Below are positions 1 to 10,425 of a stretch of 64,000 nt of DNA, in pieces. The translations under genes and the position numbers were made by a program. Location: contig CP154956.1 of assembly GCA_039621445.1 (NCBI GenBank), positions 87,488,482 to 87,552,481 on the forward strand, written 5' to 3'. This DNA is from Euglena gracilis. Its lineage: Eukaryota > Euglenida > Euglenophyceae > Euglenales. The notes under the pieces were generated by a model that did no database searches, was not told the DNA's origin, and saw only the letters and a list, made by a program, of their open reading frames with translations. Each line of letters opens with the position of its first letter. The stretch's first letter is position 1.

Positions 1-290
1 CGTCCCAGCTTGCCTCCCAGCAGTTGCTCGTGGCAATCCATGTCCTTTAGTGGAGGAGAATAGTTTGACAGTTAGAAGTTTTTTTTACCGTGGCTGGAAA
101 ATTTTTTTCAGAAGTCTCGCCCCCCCCCCGAGAAAAATTTGTTTCTACACCAATGATACAGTCAGTTCAAAAAGTCATGACCCAAGCTGGTTCAAAAAGT
201 CATGACTCCTGAAAATTTCAAAAAAAATTTGTTCTCTTCCTTGCTAGGCCCCTATGTCAGGCAATGGGTTGGCAGTGGTGGAGGAGGTAC

Positions 291-472
291 CTGGATGCTC
301 TGTGTGTGCCACCCTGCAGACTGCACCCCTGTACTGCTGCGCTGTGCACGCCCGTGAGCTCCTTTTGACGCTGTGCCAAGCACTCAGTGTTCTCCTCAAA
401 ATGCCAGAATCGCTCGGTGCAGCACATATGGGGATACACCGCAACCAAGGTTCTGGTCAGCTCGGCGGTGGT
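291..472 (-). CDS. Possible internal exon of an unidentified protein
   Basis: On the minus strand a GC3-rich reading frame is open between a possible 3' splice site (TTTTGAG, next to position 473) and a 5' splice site CCAG|GTACCT at 291/290. The translation begins [18 protein letters not shown] and continues as a mixed polar/aromatic sequence with no repeat character; nearly every third base is G or C, unlike the flanks. I do not recognise the family. The plus strand over the same span is also open, so the strand assignment rests on the splice signals and codon bias only. No neighbouring exon was found to join it to. Confidence 0.35.
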
Positions 473-583
473 CTCAAAATTGTGAGGAGGCACAGACGGT
501 CGAATTTATCGCCACAGTTCGCAGGATCCGATTATGGTTTGGTTCGGTTTGATTCGGTTTGTATTTATGGCTATGGTCCTTGG

Positions 584-614
584 GTGTGTGTGTGTGTGTG
601 TATATATATATATG

Positions 615-666
<52 letters not shown>

Positions 667-713
667 TAGGGTTAGGGTTAGGGTTATATATATATATATA
701 TATATATATATCA

Positions 714-748
<35 letters not shown>
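584..748. repeat. (GT)n/(TA)n microsatellite with an embedded telomeric run
   Basis: A GT run passes into long TA runs; at 661-686 the TA tract is interrupted by four perfect TTAGGG-type units and then resumes. Open reading frames across it are artefacts of the repeat. Confidence 0.9.
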
Positions 749-824
749 CATACACACGCACACACAAATATGGACGAACAGCGCGGCAGGCTTCCGACTC
801 TGCCAGTTTCGGCCATTTCAGGGA

Positions 825-1050
825 TGTTTCCAAAATACCATGCCCCTCCCCTTTACTGTTCCCGTCCTGTGGCCCCCTTTTGGGTCCATGGGAACAGTAA
901 GGGGGGGGGCTCCGTGCGGATAATTGGCTATGACGATCCCGGAGGTCATACCGACCATGGTCGGCCCGACCTAGGTCGGGCCGACCATTGGCTATGGCCT
1001 ATCGACCATTGGAGGCCGGGCCGACCTGGTCGGCCCGACCTCCAATCCAC
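825..1050 (+). repeat. Dispersed palindromic module (GGTCGGGCCGACC core)
   Basis: The module begins with a CATGGGAACAGTAAGG segment that recurs at 2745, 3112 and, inverted, at 29330 and 35500. It continues into GGATAATTGGCTATGACGAT and then alternating GGTCGGCCCGACC and GGTCGGGCCGACC palindromes. The same block recurs at 2810-2920 and 15200-15420. Confidence 0.8.
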
Positions 1051-1221
1051 CGCATTTCCCCCCCCTTTTTTGAAATTTAAGCCCCCCCCCTCGAAAACTT
1101 GATTCAATATTCAGTAAAATTTGACTCAAAATGCACGGGAACACGTTGGAATGAAATTGAAACTGGCAAAAAAACGTCCCGTATTAAAAAAAAGAAGGAG
1201 AAAAAGGATTGCCATAACGCG

Positions 1222-1532
1222 CACCCTAATGAACTTAGTCGGCCTACGGCCTCCTCCGGGGGGCTGCCCGGACACCCCCCCCCCGCCCAAAATAACAATA
1301 TCCCCTTGTGTGTGCAAGGCAACGGTGACCAAAACGCGCACCCTAACAAAATCCTTTTGTGTGTGCAAGGCAAGGATGGCCAAAACACGCCCCCCAACAA
1401 ACTCCCTTTGTGCTAACTTAGTCGCACACCCTAACAAAATCAATGGCCAAAACGCGCCCCCCAACAAACTCCCTTTGTGCTAACTTAGTCGGCCTACGGC
1501 CTCCTCCGGGGGGGGGCTGCCGCCCCCCCCGG

Positions 1533-1573
<41 letters not shown>

Positions 1574-1735
1574 CCCAAAATAACAATATCCCCTTGTGTG
1601 TGCAAGGCAACGGTGGCCAAAACGCGCACCCTAACAAACCCTTTTGTGTGTGCAAGGCAAGGATGGCCAAAACCCCCCAACAAACTCCCTTTGTGCTAAC
1701 TTAGTCGCACACCCTAACAAAATCTTTGTGTGTGC
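1222..1735. repeat. C-rich tandem modules (GTGTGTGCAAGGCAA / CTTAGTCGGCCTACGGCC)
   Basis: Repeated blocks read ACGCGCACCCTAA, CTTAGTCGGCCTACGGCCTC, a long C run, then CAAAATAACAATATCCCC and GTGTGTGCAAGGCAA. One C tract near 1541-1572 is about 30 bases. Equivalent blocks occur at 9010-9360 and 14810-15020. Frames open through this region are periodic and not coding. Confidence 0.85.
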
Positions 1736-2545
1736 ATTGACCCTAACCGTATTCCTAACCCAACCCTAATCCCCAGCCCTGACCGTATCCCTAACCCTAA
1801 CTCTAACCCTATCCCTAACCCTAACCGTAACCTTATCCCTAACTCTAACCCTAACCCTAACCCTAACCGTTTCCCTAACCCTAACTCTAACCCTATCCCT
1901 AACCCTAACCGTAACCCTAACTCTAACTCTAACCCTAACTCTAACCCTAACCGTATCCCTAACCCTAACCATAACCGTAACACTAACCGTATCCCTAACC
2001 CTAACCCTAATCCCCAGCCCTAACCGTATCCCTAACCCTAACTCTAACTCTCTCCCTAACCCTAACCGTAACCCTATCCCTAACCCTAACCACCCTAACC
2101 GTATCCCTAACCCTAACTCTAACCCTAACCCTAACCGTATCCCTAACCCTAACCCTAACCATAACTGTAACACTAACCGTATCCCTAACCCTAACCGTAT
2201 CCCTAACCCTATCCCTAACCCTAACCGTATCCCTGACCCAAACCCCAACCCTAACCGTATCCCTAACCCTAACTCTAGACCTAACTCTAACCATAACTCG
2301 AGCCCTAACCGTATCCCTGACCCTAACCCTAACTGTATCCCTCCCCCTAACCCTAACCCTAATCGTAACCCCTATCCGTAACCCTAACCCTAACCGTATC
2401 CCTAACCTAAACTCTAACCCTATCCCTAACCCTAACCCTAACTCTAACCCTAACCGAAACCCTAACCGTATCCCATATCCCTAACTCTAACTCTAACTCC
2501 AGCCTTAACCCTAACCGTATCCCTAACCCTAACTCTAATCGATTT
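1736..2545 (+). repeat. Degenerate interstitial telomere-like array (CCCTAA)n with CCGTAT variants
   Basis: About 800 bases built from CCCTAA hexamers with frequent CCGTAT, ACTCTA and CCCTAT substitutions, often in the higher-order order CCCTAACCGTATCCCTAACC. All frames are open for stretches (RVRVRV or NPNPNP peptides), which is a property of the hexamer and not of a gene. Confidence 0.9.
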
Positions 2546-2679
2546 TTTTTTCAAAAATGGGACTTTTTTTCCAGTTTGGAGGTCATTCCAATGTGTTTCT
2601 ATGCATTTTCAGCCAAATTAAGAGAATCAAATTTTGAGGGGGGGGCTTAAATTTCAAAAAAAAGGGGGTAATGCGGTTG

Positions 2680-2930
2680 ATTGGAGGTCGGGCCGACCAG
2701 GTCTTTAGGTGGCCTTGTGGGTCTAACTTGGTTGGTTAGCCCATGGCCCATGGGAACAGCAAGGGGGGGGGGGGGCTCCCCTTACTGCCCCCCCCCTTAC
2801 GGCCCCGGGCGGATAATTGGCTATGACGATCCCGGAGGTCATACCGACCATGGTCGGCCCGACCTATGGTCGGCCCGACCATGGTCGGCCCGACCTAGCC
2901 GTTATCGACCACTGGAGGTCGGGCCAAATG
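2680..2930 (+). repeat. Dispersed palindromic module, second copy
   Basis: Repeats the 825-1050 block in the same orientation: CATGGGAACAGCAAGG, G/C runs, GGATAATTGGCTATGACGAT and tandem GGTCGGCCCGACC palindromes, ending at GACCACTGGAGGTCGGGCC. Confidence 0.8.
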
Positions 2931-3434
2931 CCAAAATGAAGGTTTTTTTGGTTCACATGATTGAAAATTGCACCTGCACAACATCCATTTTGGCATTGGG
3001 TTGGACTTTGATGGGATTGAGAGCACCCAAAACCGACCAAAAATTCCCTTTTCTCTCTGTGTTCCAAGAATCCTTTACAAAAAGTGCCCTGACACTGTGC
3101 TGTCCCCCCCCCCATGGGAACAGTAAGGGGGGAACAGTAAGGGGGGGGGGGGGGCATGGTATCTCAGAAATGAAGCAAAATCAAAAAAAAATTGCTGTCC
3201 AGAGACCTGAAATAAAGCCCTATCTAACAGTATTTTGAATTCCCCGTAACTCTACTGCTGGCCCAAGTTATGGTCATTTTGAGCCCGTTTCGCTTCAATC
3301 TGCACTGTTTTGGCCTGTTATCGACTTTGCCGTTTTCGGGCCATTTCGGGGTCAAAAAGTCGAAATTTTCAAAACATCTCCAAAATGGTGGTCAATCAAA
3401 GGAACCCACTTGGGCTCCAGACGGTAGACTGGGG
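2931..3434. other. No supported gene; remnants of the CAGTAAGGGGG repeat
   Basis: AT-richer sequence with a 185-codon plus-strand frame that starts inside the palindromic module and has no coding bias. A CATGGGAACAGTAAGG segment lies at 3112-3150. Parts resemble 29340-29480 and 35100-35200 (AAAATGCCAAAATGAAG, TCTTTGTTCCAAGAATCC), so this is another dispersed repeat. Confidence 0.6.
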
Positions 3435-3600
3435 GGTGGGCAGTGGGTAGTCAGCCGACTACCCAATTGGTCGGCCGACTAGGCCTAGTCTGTAGCTTGT
3501 CGGTGAGATGGGTTGGGGGGGGGGGGGTAGGGTAGTCGGCCGACTAACCGGGTCAATATCGCCGACTTTTAAGCCCCCCCCCCAAATTATTGTCCAAATC
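3435..3600. repeat. Palindromic module with GTCGGCCGACTA core
   Basis: Contains AGACGGTAGACTGGGG, TGGGTAGTC, GTCGGCCGACTAGGC and ends ATCGCCGACTTTTAAGC before a C run. The same order of parts recurs at 4430-4590, 5430-5580, 7595-7790 and 11960-12110. Confidence 0.8.
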
Positions 3601-3857
3601 ATCCTAAAACTGGTGGAAACCCACCCAAATGGCTCTAGAACCCCCCAATAGGGGGTGAATGTGCAAAATTTTGTGAGAAAAATCTCCGTTTTTAACCACT
3701 TTTTAGCAAAATTTTACCTCTGCCCATGAGATTTTCCATACGGTGGCAAAATGACCCACAAAAAAGAATTTTGCCAATACAAAGCGATTTTGTGTTTAAA
3801 CCGGCGTTTTGGACGCCGGGTACACGACAAAAAAAGTCTGTGAAAAAAAACTGTCCG

Positions 3858-4370
3858 TGAAAAAGGGGTTAGGGATGCCAGTTCTGTCCAAAACCTGGCA
3901 TCCCTAACGCCGGTTTTGTCATTCCTAAATTTGTCATCAAAGGTGCCCCAAAATGGCCCTGAGGTCCTGATATGACTGTTTTAGCCATGTAGCACAATGA
4001 AATTTGCAATTTGGGGACCACGGGAGTGGATATCCAACTTTGGTCAAAATTGGCCCTGTTTTGGAAATAGAATGCCGTGCAGCATGGAAAAATCTGATGA
4101 CCACCGCTGGTCGTCTGTTGAAAAGAGCTTTCGATCGGGCTGAGATATGCTAGCGATCGTTGGATCGGCCAGAACCCAAGTCGAAATTTGTGGCGATTTT
4201 TGGTGCTGTTTGGTTTAAGATGCTTACCGAACCATACACAAACGAGTTTCTCAAATCGACGACCTGAGGGGGTCCAGGGGGGAAAAAGAATTGTGAAAAT
4301 AGGACTTCCCTGAAACAGGAAACAAGAGTACTGTGCAGCGTGGCTGAATTTGGTGGTGATCACTACCCCC
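3858..4370 (-). repeat. Dispersed repeat 'R' with terminal hairpin
   Basis: Starts with a hairpin (3860-3908; arms GTTAGGGATGCCAG/CTGGCATCCCTAAC). It continues with sequence that recurs in opposite orientation at 6760-6960, 9640-9870 and 9960-10260, including CGATCGAAAGCTCTTTTCAA, ACGACCAGCGGTG and TGGATATCCAC. A long minus-strand frame runs through it but is not shared intact among copies, so I do not call it coding. Confidence 0.7.
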
Positions 4371-4429
4371 CCCCCTAGTCGTATGACCGGGTTCCTGCAA
4401 CCTGTGACCGGGGGGGGGGGTCCTAGGCG

Positions 4430-4595
4430 GTAGATTGGGGGGGGGGGGTCCTGGGTGGTCGGCTGACTAGTCGGCCGACCACCCAATTGGTCGGCCGACT
4501 AGGCCTGGTCGGCAGCTAGTCGGCGAGACGGGGGGGGGGGGGTCCTGGGTGGTCGGCGGACTAGTCGGCCGACCACCCACTCTAATGTAGTTACG
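4430..4595. repeat. Palindromic module with GTCGGCCGACTA core
   Basis: Two TGGGTGGTCGG...CCGACCACCCA stem-forming blocks flank a GGCAGCTAGTCGGCGAGACGG spacer and a G run, followed by CTCTAATGTAGTTACGGGCC. Nearly the same order is found at 7595-7760. Confidence 0.8.
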
Positions 4596-4800
4596 GGCCA
4601 GTCTCGCCGACTTTTTATGAAGAAAATTGTATGCAAACTAGTCGGTGGCTAGTCGGTGGGCATAAAAATGGTCTGTGGCGGGTCCAAACCACCCGGAAAT
4701 GGTCCGGATGGGGCCAAATAAGTGCCTTACACCAACAGGAACACCCTCAGATGGAAATTTTTGGTCGGTGGGGGGTCGGTGGGCCCTTGATGGGGTCCGG
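4590..4800 (+). repeat. Repeat arm inverted at 11755-11975
   Basis: About 210 bases (TTACGGGCCAGTCTCGCCGA through GGTCCGGATGGGGCC to CCTTGATGGGGTCCGG) recur almost unchanged as the reverse complement at 11755-11975. Confidence 0.85.
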
Positions 4801-5545
4801 AGGGGTAAAAAACCAATGACGAAACAGGGATTACATGAAAATCCTTTAGAAATGCAAGCATTCTGCATCAGGACAGGCTGAAAACTCCCCCCTCCACCCC
4901 CACCCGAGCCCAGATAACAAAATCCCTTCTATGTTGGCAACATACTCGGGGGCTAAGTCGTTTTTGTGGCTCACTTTGGCATAGGCGGGGGGGGCTCCGC
5001 CCCCCCGCACCCCCCCCCCTCAAATAACAAAATCCCTTCTATGTTGGCAACATACTCCGGGGCTAAGTCGTTTTTGTGGCTCACTTTGGCATAGGCGGGG
5101 GGGGCTCCGCCCCCCCCTCACCCCCCCCCTCAAATAACAAAATCCCTTCTATGTTGGCAATATACTTGGAGGGCTAAATCCTTTTGTGCAAAATTTGACT
5201 TATATTGACTTATATACAACGGATAGAGGTGTTCTTTTGCCAAAAGTGGCCCAAAATGGACATTTTCCCTCAATTTTTTTTGCATATTCACCCCCGATTG
5301 GGGGGTTCTGGAGCCATTTGGGTGGGTTTTGACTGGCGTTGAGGTGATTTGACTGGTTTTGGGGTGATTTGGACAAAATTTTTTCTCAGGGGGGGGGCTT
5401 AAAAGTCGGCGAAACTGGCCCGTAACTACATTAGAGTGGGTGGTCGGCCGACTAGTCGGCCGACCACCCAGGACCCCCCCCCCCTGTCTCGCCGACTAGC
5501 TGCCGACCAGGCCTAGTCGGCCGACCAATTGGGTGGTCGGCCGAC
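4795..5545 (+). repeat. Left arm of a large inverted repeat (partner 7640-8510)
   Basis: From CCGGAGGGGTAAAAAACCAATG through three tandem units, the ATTCACCCCCGATTGGGGGG segment and the TTAAAAGTCGGCGAAACTGG border to the GTCGGCCGAC module, the order of parts is matched in reverse complement at 7640-8510. The spacer is about 2.1 kb. Confidence 0.8.
4915..5190 (+). repeat. Tandem repeat, about 113 bp unit, nearly three copies
   Basis: Each unit reads AACAAAATCCCTTCTATGTT, GGCAACATACTC, GGGGCTAAGTCG, TTTTTGTGGCTCACTTTGGC and a G-run/CTCCGCC/C-run hairpin. Related units lie inverted at 7980-8395. Confidence 0.9.
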
Positions 5546-5594
5546 CACCCAGGACCCCCCCCCCCAGTCTACCGTTTGCCACTCCGGGGGGGGG

Positions 5595-5790
5595 GGGTGG
5601 TCATAACACCCCCATAACCTGCAACCTGTGACCGGGGGGTGGTCGTAAATGAGGTGGCGGTCATAGGTAAGGTGGTGTTAAATTTTTCGCAACCTGCAAC
5701 CTGTGACCGGGGGGGGGTCATAACACCCCCATGACCTGCAACCTGTGACCGGGGGGTGGTCGTAAATGAGGGGTGGTCGTACGACTAGGG
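5595..5790. repeat. Direct repeat, CATAACACCCCCATAACCTG, two copies
   Basis: Two copies roughly 100 bases apart carry CATAACACCCCCAT, ACCTGCAACCTGTGACCGG and GTGGTCGTAAATGAGG. A third partial copy of CCTGCAACCTGTGACCGG is at 4390. Confidence 0.85.
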
Positions 5791-7590
5791 GGGGGGGGGT
5801 AGTCATCTGATGAAAAGGGCTTTCGATTGAGGGGTGAGTTTGACCCTGAACGATTGGCAGAGCCAGAGCTCGCGATCGTCGGAATTCGGCAAATTGCAAA
5901 GTAGCGTGACATTTCAGATCAGTGGTGAGAGATTGGTCCTGGGAGTGTCCTTTGACCGAAGGTTGGGGACGCCGGTTCTGTCGTGAACAAGGGGTCCCTA
6001 AAACGCCACCCAAAACAAGGGGTGGCGGACACCGGTTCTGTCCTGAACCCGGCGTCTGGTGGGGTGGATCATGTCAAAACGGCCCACGAAAAAGGGTTGC
6101 CCCCAAGCATTTTGCCAACATAAAGGGATTTCGTAATATGAGGGGGGGGTGCTGGGGGTGGTGCCCCCCCCCCGCCCCTGCGAAGAGGCCATAGGCCGAC
6201 TAAGTTCGCACTCGATCAATTGGAGTTTGGGGGTGCGGGGGGGGGGGGGGGGGCCCACCGCCCATGTCAAAATGGCCCCGAATATTTTGCCCCCCAAGCA
6301 TTTTGCTAACATGAAGGGATTTTGTTATTTGAGGGGGGGGGGGGGCGGTAGTCCCCCCCCCCACAAGGAGGCCGTAGGCTGACTGAGTTCGCACTGAAAT
6401 ATTTTACTCTGCTTAACATGGTTATTTTCACAGAAAATAGCCCAAATTGAGGGCCGGGTGGGGTGAAGGGGGAGTTTTTCTGCCCCTTAAGATGCAAAAC
6501 ACTTTCCTTTGTGAAGGATTTTCACGCAATCCTTGTCTATCACAATGGTTCTTGACCCCTTTGCAGTGCCACCAACCTATAATTGACCCCCCACCGCCCA
6601 CTGCCCCCCCCCAGTGTACGTCATTGCGCCATCACTGGGGACGAAAATAAAGCCCTGGGACCCTCTGTCGCCGTGTTTTCCGAGTCAAAAAGGCGAAAAA
6701 AAAGCAAAAAAAATCATTTGCCCAAAGCCATCTTTTGGACCCGGATCCGGAAAAACTGTCTGCAACGTTGGGGTACCAAATTAATCAAACCCCTCCAGCG
6801 AAAGCTGTTTTCAACAGACGACCAGCGGTGGTCTGACAGTTTTCCACGATGCACGGTCTCTTATTCCAAAATAGCACCAATTTTGACCAAAATTGAATAT
6901 CCACCCCAGTCGTCCCCAAATGGCAAATTTCATTGTGCGTCATGATGTCCAGTCACATCAGGGAGTGTCCCCCCCTGACCCCCCGTGACCCGACCTAAGA
7001 CCCTTTTCGGCCAAAATTTTTCAGAAAAAAAATTGGCCGGTGATGCCAAATTTGATGAAATATTCAGGTGGATTCCTAATTTGGAGGCATAAATTTTGCA
7101 AAGTTGGGGATGGTGATTCCTAATTTGGTGTCAAAATCCAAAGTTCAGGTGTGGTGATTCCTAATTTTTGGATTCCCCCAAAAAATTTCGTGTTCAGTGA
7201 TTCCTAATTTTGGCCACGGAAATGTGGTGTTCCCCCCGTTACCCCCCCTCCCGTGACCCGAACCATCCCCCATGACCTCCACGACCAATTTGGGCCACTT
7301 TTGGGCACTTGTAATAGCATTTTTTTTTATTACAGAACCGGCGTTAGGGACGCTGGGTTTTGGAAAAAACCAGCGTCCCTAACAGGCTTGTGCTTACCGA
7401 CCGGGGGGGGGGGAGGGTGGTGGGTAGGTGCTATAGGATGGCTGCTTCTAGCAGGCACACCCCCCCAGGGGGGATGGGGTCCGGGGGGAGGACCCAGAAA
7501 ATTTCCATTAAAAACGTGTTCAGCCCACCAAATGCCTGCCCTGAAATTTGTGGTCATGAACACGTTTTCCATTAGGACATCTGTGGCAGT
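5791..7590. other. Spacer of the large inverted repeat; no supported gene
   Basis: Contains fragments of repeat R (5810-5960 inverted relative to 9640-9800; 6760-6960 direct with 9960-10260), two TTTTGCCAACATAAAGGGAT / GGCCTACGGCC blocks (6090-6400), an ATTCCTAATTTGG repeat series (7010-7230) that is an inverted relative of 27480-27660, and a hairpin (7330-7385; arms GTTAGGGACGCTGG/CCAGCGTCCCTAAC). No frame has coding bias. Confidence 0.6.
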
Positions 7591-7639
7591 GCCAGACGGT
7601 AGACTGGGGGGGGGGGTCCTGGGTGGTCGGCCGACTAGT

Positions 7640-8510
7640 CGGCCGACCACCCAACTGGTCGGCCGACTAGGCCTGGTCGGCAGCTAGTCGGCGAGACGGG
7701 GGGGGGGGGGGAGTGGGTGGTCGGCCGACTAGTCGGCCGACCACCCACTCTAATGTAGTTACGGGCCAGTTTCACCGACTTTTAAGCCCCCCCCCTGAGA
7801 AAAAAATTTTGTCCAAATCACCTCAACGCCAGTCAAAACCCACCCAAATGGCTCCAGAACCCCCCAATCGGGGGTGAATATGCAAAAAACTGGGGGCAAA
7901 ATGTCCATTTTGGGCCACTTTTGGCAAAAGAACACCTCTCCCCGTTGTATATAAGTCAATATAAGTCAAATTTTGCACAAAAAGGACTTAGCCCTCCAAG
8001 TATATTGCCAACATAGAAGGGATTTTGTTATTTGAGGGGGGGGTGGAGGGGGGGCGGAGCCCCCCCGCCTATGCCAAAGTGAGCCACAAAAACGACTTAA
8101 CCCCAGAGTATGTTGCCAACATAGAAGGGATTTTGTTATTTGCGGGGGGGGGTGCGGGGGGGGGGGGGGCGGAGCCCCCCCCGCCTATACCAAAGTGAGC
8201 CACAAAAACGACTTAACCCCGGAGTATGTTGCCAACATAGAAGGGATTTTGTTATTTGAGGGGGGGGGTGCGGGGGGGGGGGGGGGGGGGGGGCGGAGCC
8301 CCCCCCGCCTATGCCAAAGTGAGCCACAAAACGACTTAGCCCCCGAGTATGATGCCAGCACAGAAGGGATTTTGTTATCTGAGGCTCGGATGGGGGTGGA
8401 GGGGGGAGTTTTCAGCCTGTCGTGATGCAGAATACTTGCATTTCTAAAGGATTTTCATGTAATCCCTGTTTCGTCATTGGTTTTTTACCCCTCCGGACCC
8501 CATGGCTCCG
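7640..8510 (-). repeat. Right arm of the large inverted repeat (partner 4795-5545)
   Basis: Carries, in reverse complement and in the same order, the GTCGGCCGAC module, the CGACTTTTAAGC border, the CCCAATCGGGGGTGAATAT segment, the tandem units and CATTGGTTTTTTACCCCTCC. It has about one more tandem unit than the left arm. Confidence 0.8.
7980..8395 (-). repeat. Tandem repeat, about 113 bp unit, four copies
   Basis: Reverse-complement relatives of the 4915-5190 units: GTATGTTGCCAACATAGAAG, GGATTTTGTTATTTG, G run, GGCGGAGCC, C run, GCCAAAGTGAGCCACAAAA. The copies differ mainly in homopolymer length. Confidence 0.9.
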
Positions 8511-8814
8511 TGCGGAATATTGGCCATGCTACTTCTGGAGGTCGGGCCGACCTAGGTCGGGCCGACCTTTGGCCATGGCTTATCGACCTCTGGAGGTCGG
8601 GCCGACCGGTCGGCCCGACCTCCAATCATCCGCAATACCCCCCCCCATTTTTAATTTTTAAGCCCCCCCCCTCAAAATTTTGATTCTCTTGATTCAATGT
8701 AAAATTCCAGGAAACACATCAAAATGTCCCTAAAAACGTCGGAAAATGTCCCATATTGAAAAAAAAGGGGGTGAAAGGCCAAATCACTTGAGTTCCATGG
8801 CCAACCCCAAACCA

Positions 8815-8975
8815 CAATCCTAACCCTAACCCTAACCCTAAACCTAACCCTGTCCGTAACCCTGACCCTATCCCTAACTGTATCCCTAAACTCTAACCCT
8901 AACCTTGACCCTAACCCTAACCGTATTCCTAACCCTATCCCTGACCCTTACCCTAACTAACCCTAACCCTATCCA
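8815..8975 (+). repeat. Degenerate telomere-like tract
   Basis: CCCTAA hexamers mixed with CCGTAT, CCTGAC and CTCTAA variants, as in the 1736-2545 array. Confidence 0.85.
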
Positions 8976-9009
8976 AGGCAAGGAGGGCCAAATCGTGCTC
9001 CCCAATGAA

Positions 9010-9360
9010 CCCCGATATGTGAACTTAGTCGGCCTACGGCCTCCTCCGGGGGGGGGCTGCCGCCCCCCCCGGACTCCCCCGCCCAAAATAACAAAATCCC
9101 CTTGTGTGTGCAAGGCAAGGATGGCCAAATCGCGCACATTACCAAAAATCCCCTTGTGTGTGCAAAATAAGGAGGGCCAAATCGCGCTCCCCAATGAACC
9201 CCGATATGCAAACTTAGTCGGCCTACGGCCTCCTCCGGGGGGGGGGGGGGGCTGCCGCCCCCCCCCCCCGGACCCCCCCGCCTAAAATAACAAAATCCCC
9301 CTGTGTGTGCAACGCAGGGATGGCCAAATCGCACACATTACCCAAAATACCCTTGTGTGT
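9010..9360 (+). repeat. C-rich GGCCTACGGCC / GTGTGTGCAA modules
   Basis: Two and a half copies of the unit described at 1222-1735: CCCCAATGAACCCCGATATG, CTTAGTCGGCCTACGGCCTC, C run, AAAATAACAAAATCCCC, TGTGTGTGCAA. Confidence 0.85.
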
Positions 9361-9466
9361 TATTCAAACTTTTTCACAAATGGACCCGAATGGGGGTTTC
9401 TGAAGGCTTGAGTCATTTTTCTTCATGTTTGAATGAATTTTAGGGGGGGGGGGCTTTACTACAAAA

Positions 9467-9587
9467 AAGAGGTCTCGGACGCCGGTTCTGTCCAAAGCCC
9501 GGCGTTCCAAACGCCGGTTCCGTCCGAAGGACGGAACCGGCGTTTGGAACGCCGGGCTTTGGACAGAACCGGCGTCCGAGACCTCTT
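9467..9587. repeat. Perfect hairpin, 59 bp arms, 3 nt loop
   Basis: By eye the two arms (9467-9525 and 9529-9587) are exact reverse complements around a GAA centre. Each arm is itself built from ACGCCGGTTCTGTCC and AAGCCCGGCGTT motifs that recur at 5960-6060, 9600-9640, 10290-10420 and 31905-32085. Confidence 0.9.
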
Positions 9588-9619
9588 GTTTAAGCCGGCG
9601 TTTTAGAGACGCCGGGCTC

Positions 9620-10270
9620 AGGACAGAACCGGCGTCCCCACCCTTCGGCCAAAGGACACTCCCAGGACCAATCTCCGACCACTGAACTGCAATGTCACAC
9701 CACTTTGCACTTCACCAAATTCCGGCGATCGCGAGGGTATTTCTGGCTGTGTCAATCGTCCAGGTATAAAATCACCACTCGATCGAAAGCTCTTTTCATC
9801 AGACGACTGGCGATCACCACCAAATTCAGCCACGTCGCCTGGAGCTCTTATTTTCTGTCAGTGGGGAATCCTAATTTCACAACTCTGGTGTACCCCAAGG
9901 CCCTCAGGTCGTTGATTCGAAGAGGAAAAACGTTTCTGTAGGGTTTATTCAGCATCTTAAACCAAAAATCACTGAAAATTGCGACAAATTTCGGCTCAGA
10001 TTCTGGCCGATCCGACGATCGCGAGCGTATCTCGGGCTGCGTGCAACGTTAGGGTACCAAGTTACCCCTCGATCGAAAGCTCTTTTCAACAGACGACCAG
10101 CGGTGCTCATCAGATCTTTCCACGCTGCACGGTACTCCATTTCCAAATCTGGGCCGATTTTCACCAAATTTGGATATCCACCCTAGTGGTCCCCGGATGG
10201 CAAAATTCATTGTCCTTGATGGTTGAAACACTCATACCAGCACCTTAGGGCCACTTTTGGTCACTTTTGG
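9620..10270 (+). repeat. Dispersed repeat R, two copies
   Basis: Copies at about 9640-9870 and 9960-10260 share CTCGATCGAAAGCTCTTTTC, CAGACGAC, GATCGCGAG and TGGATATCCACCC with 3885-4290 (inverted), 5810-5960 and 6760-6960. The termini are ACGCCGG-type inverted repeats. Confidence 0.7.
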
Positions 10271-10289
10271 TGACATTTTTTGGAATGAA

Positions 10290-10425
10290 AATCGGACGCC
10301 GGGCTTTGGACAAAGCCGGCGTTCCTAACGCCGGGCTTTAGGACAGAACCGGCGTCCGAAAGCCCGTGGGGGGGGACGCCGGTTCTGTCCTGAGCCCGGC
10401 GTCTCAAACGCCGGCTTAAAAACTT
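10290..10425. repeat. ACGCCGG-type foldback block
   Basis: Alternating CGGACGCCGGGCTTTGGAC, CCGGCGTTCCTAACGCCGGG and ACAGAACCGGCGTCC motifs can fold in several registers. The block is a close relative of 31905-32085. Confidence 0.8.

Larger units (their letters stand above)
1015..2710. mobile_element. Composite repeat unit 1 with inverted ends around a telomere-like array
   Basis: The left end (1015-1150) is palindrome, CTCCAATC, ACCGCATT, C-run, TTGAAATTTAAGC, C-run, then AAAATTTGACTCAAAATGCA. The right end (2560-2710) is its degenerate reverse complement. Between them lie C-rich 'GGCCTACGGCC' modules and a degenerate CCCTAA array. No transposase-like ORF is present. The unit is inferred from the inverted ends and its resemblance to the units at 8.6-11.6 and 13.5-14.7 kb. 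Confidence 0.5.

Noticed and set aside
257-493. Aromatic amino acid hydroxylase exon
   Set aside because: The VAVYP stretch suggested it, but the surrounding residues and metal-binding histidines do not fit.
254-1102. 282-codon plus-strand ORF
   Set aside because: Runs through a GT/TA microsatellite and palindromic repeats; no coding bias after the first 80 codons.
1714-2294. Long minus- and plus-strand ORFs rich in RVRVRV or NPNPNP
   Set aside because: They are translations of the degenerate CCCTAA hexamer, open in several frames at once.
4915-5190. Possible CRISPR-like array
   Set aside because: Units are adjacent, diverged tandem repeats with no spacers, in a eukaryotic context.
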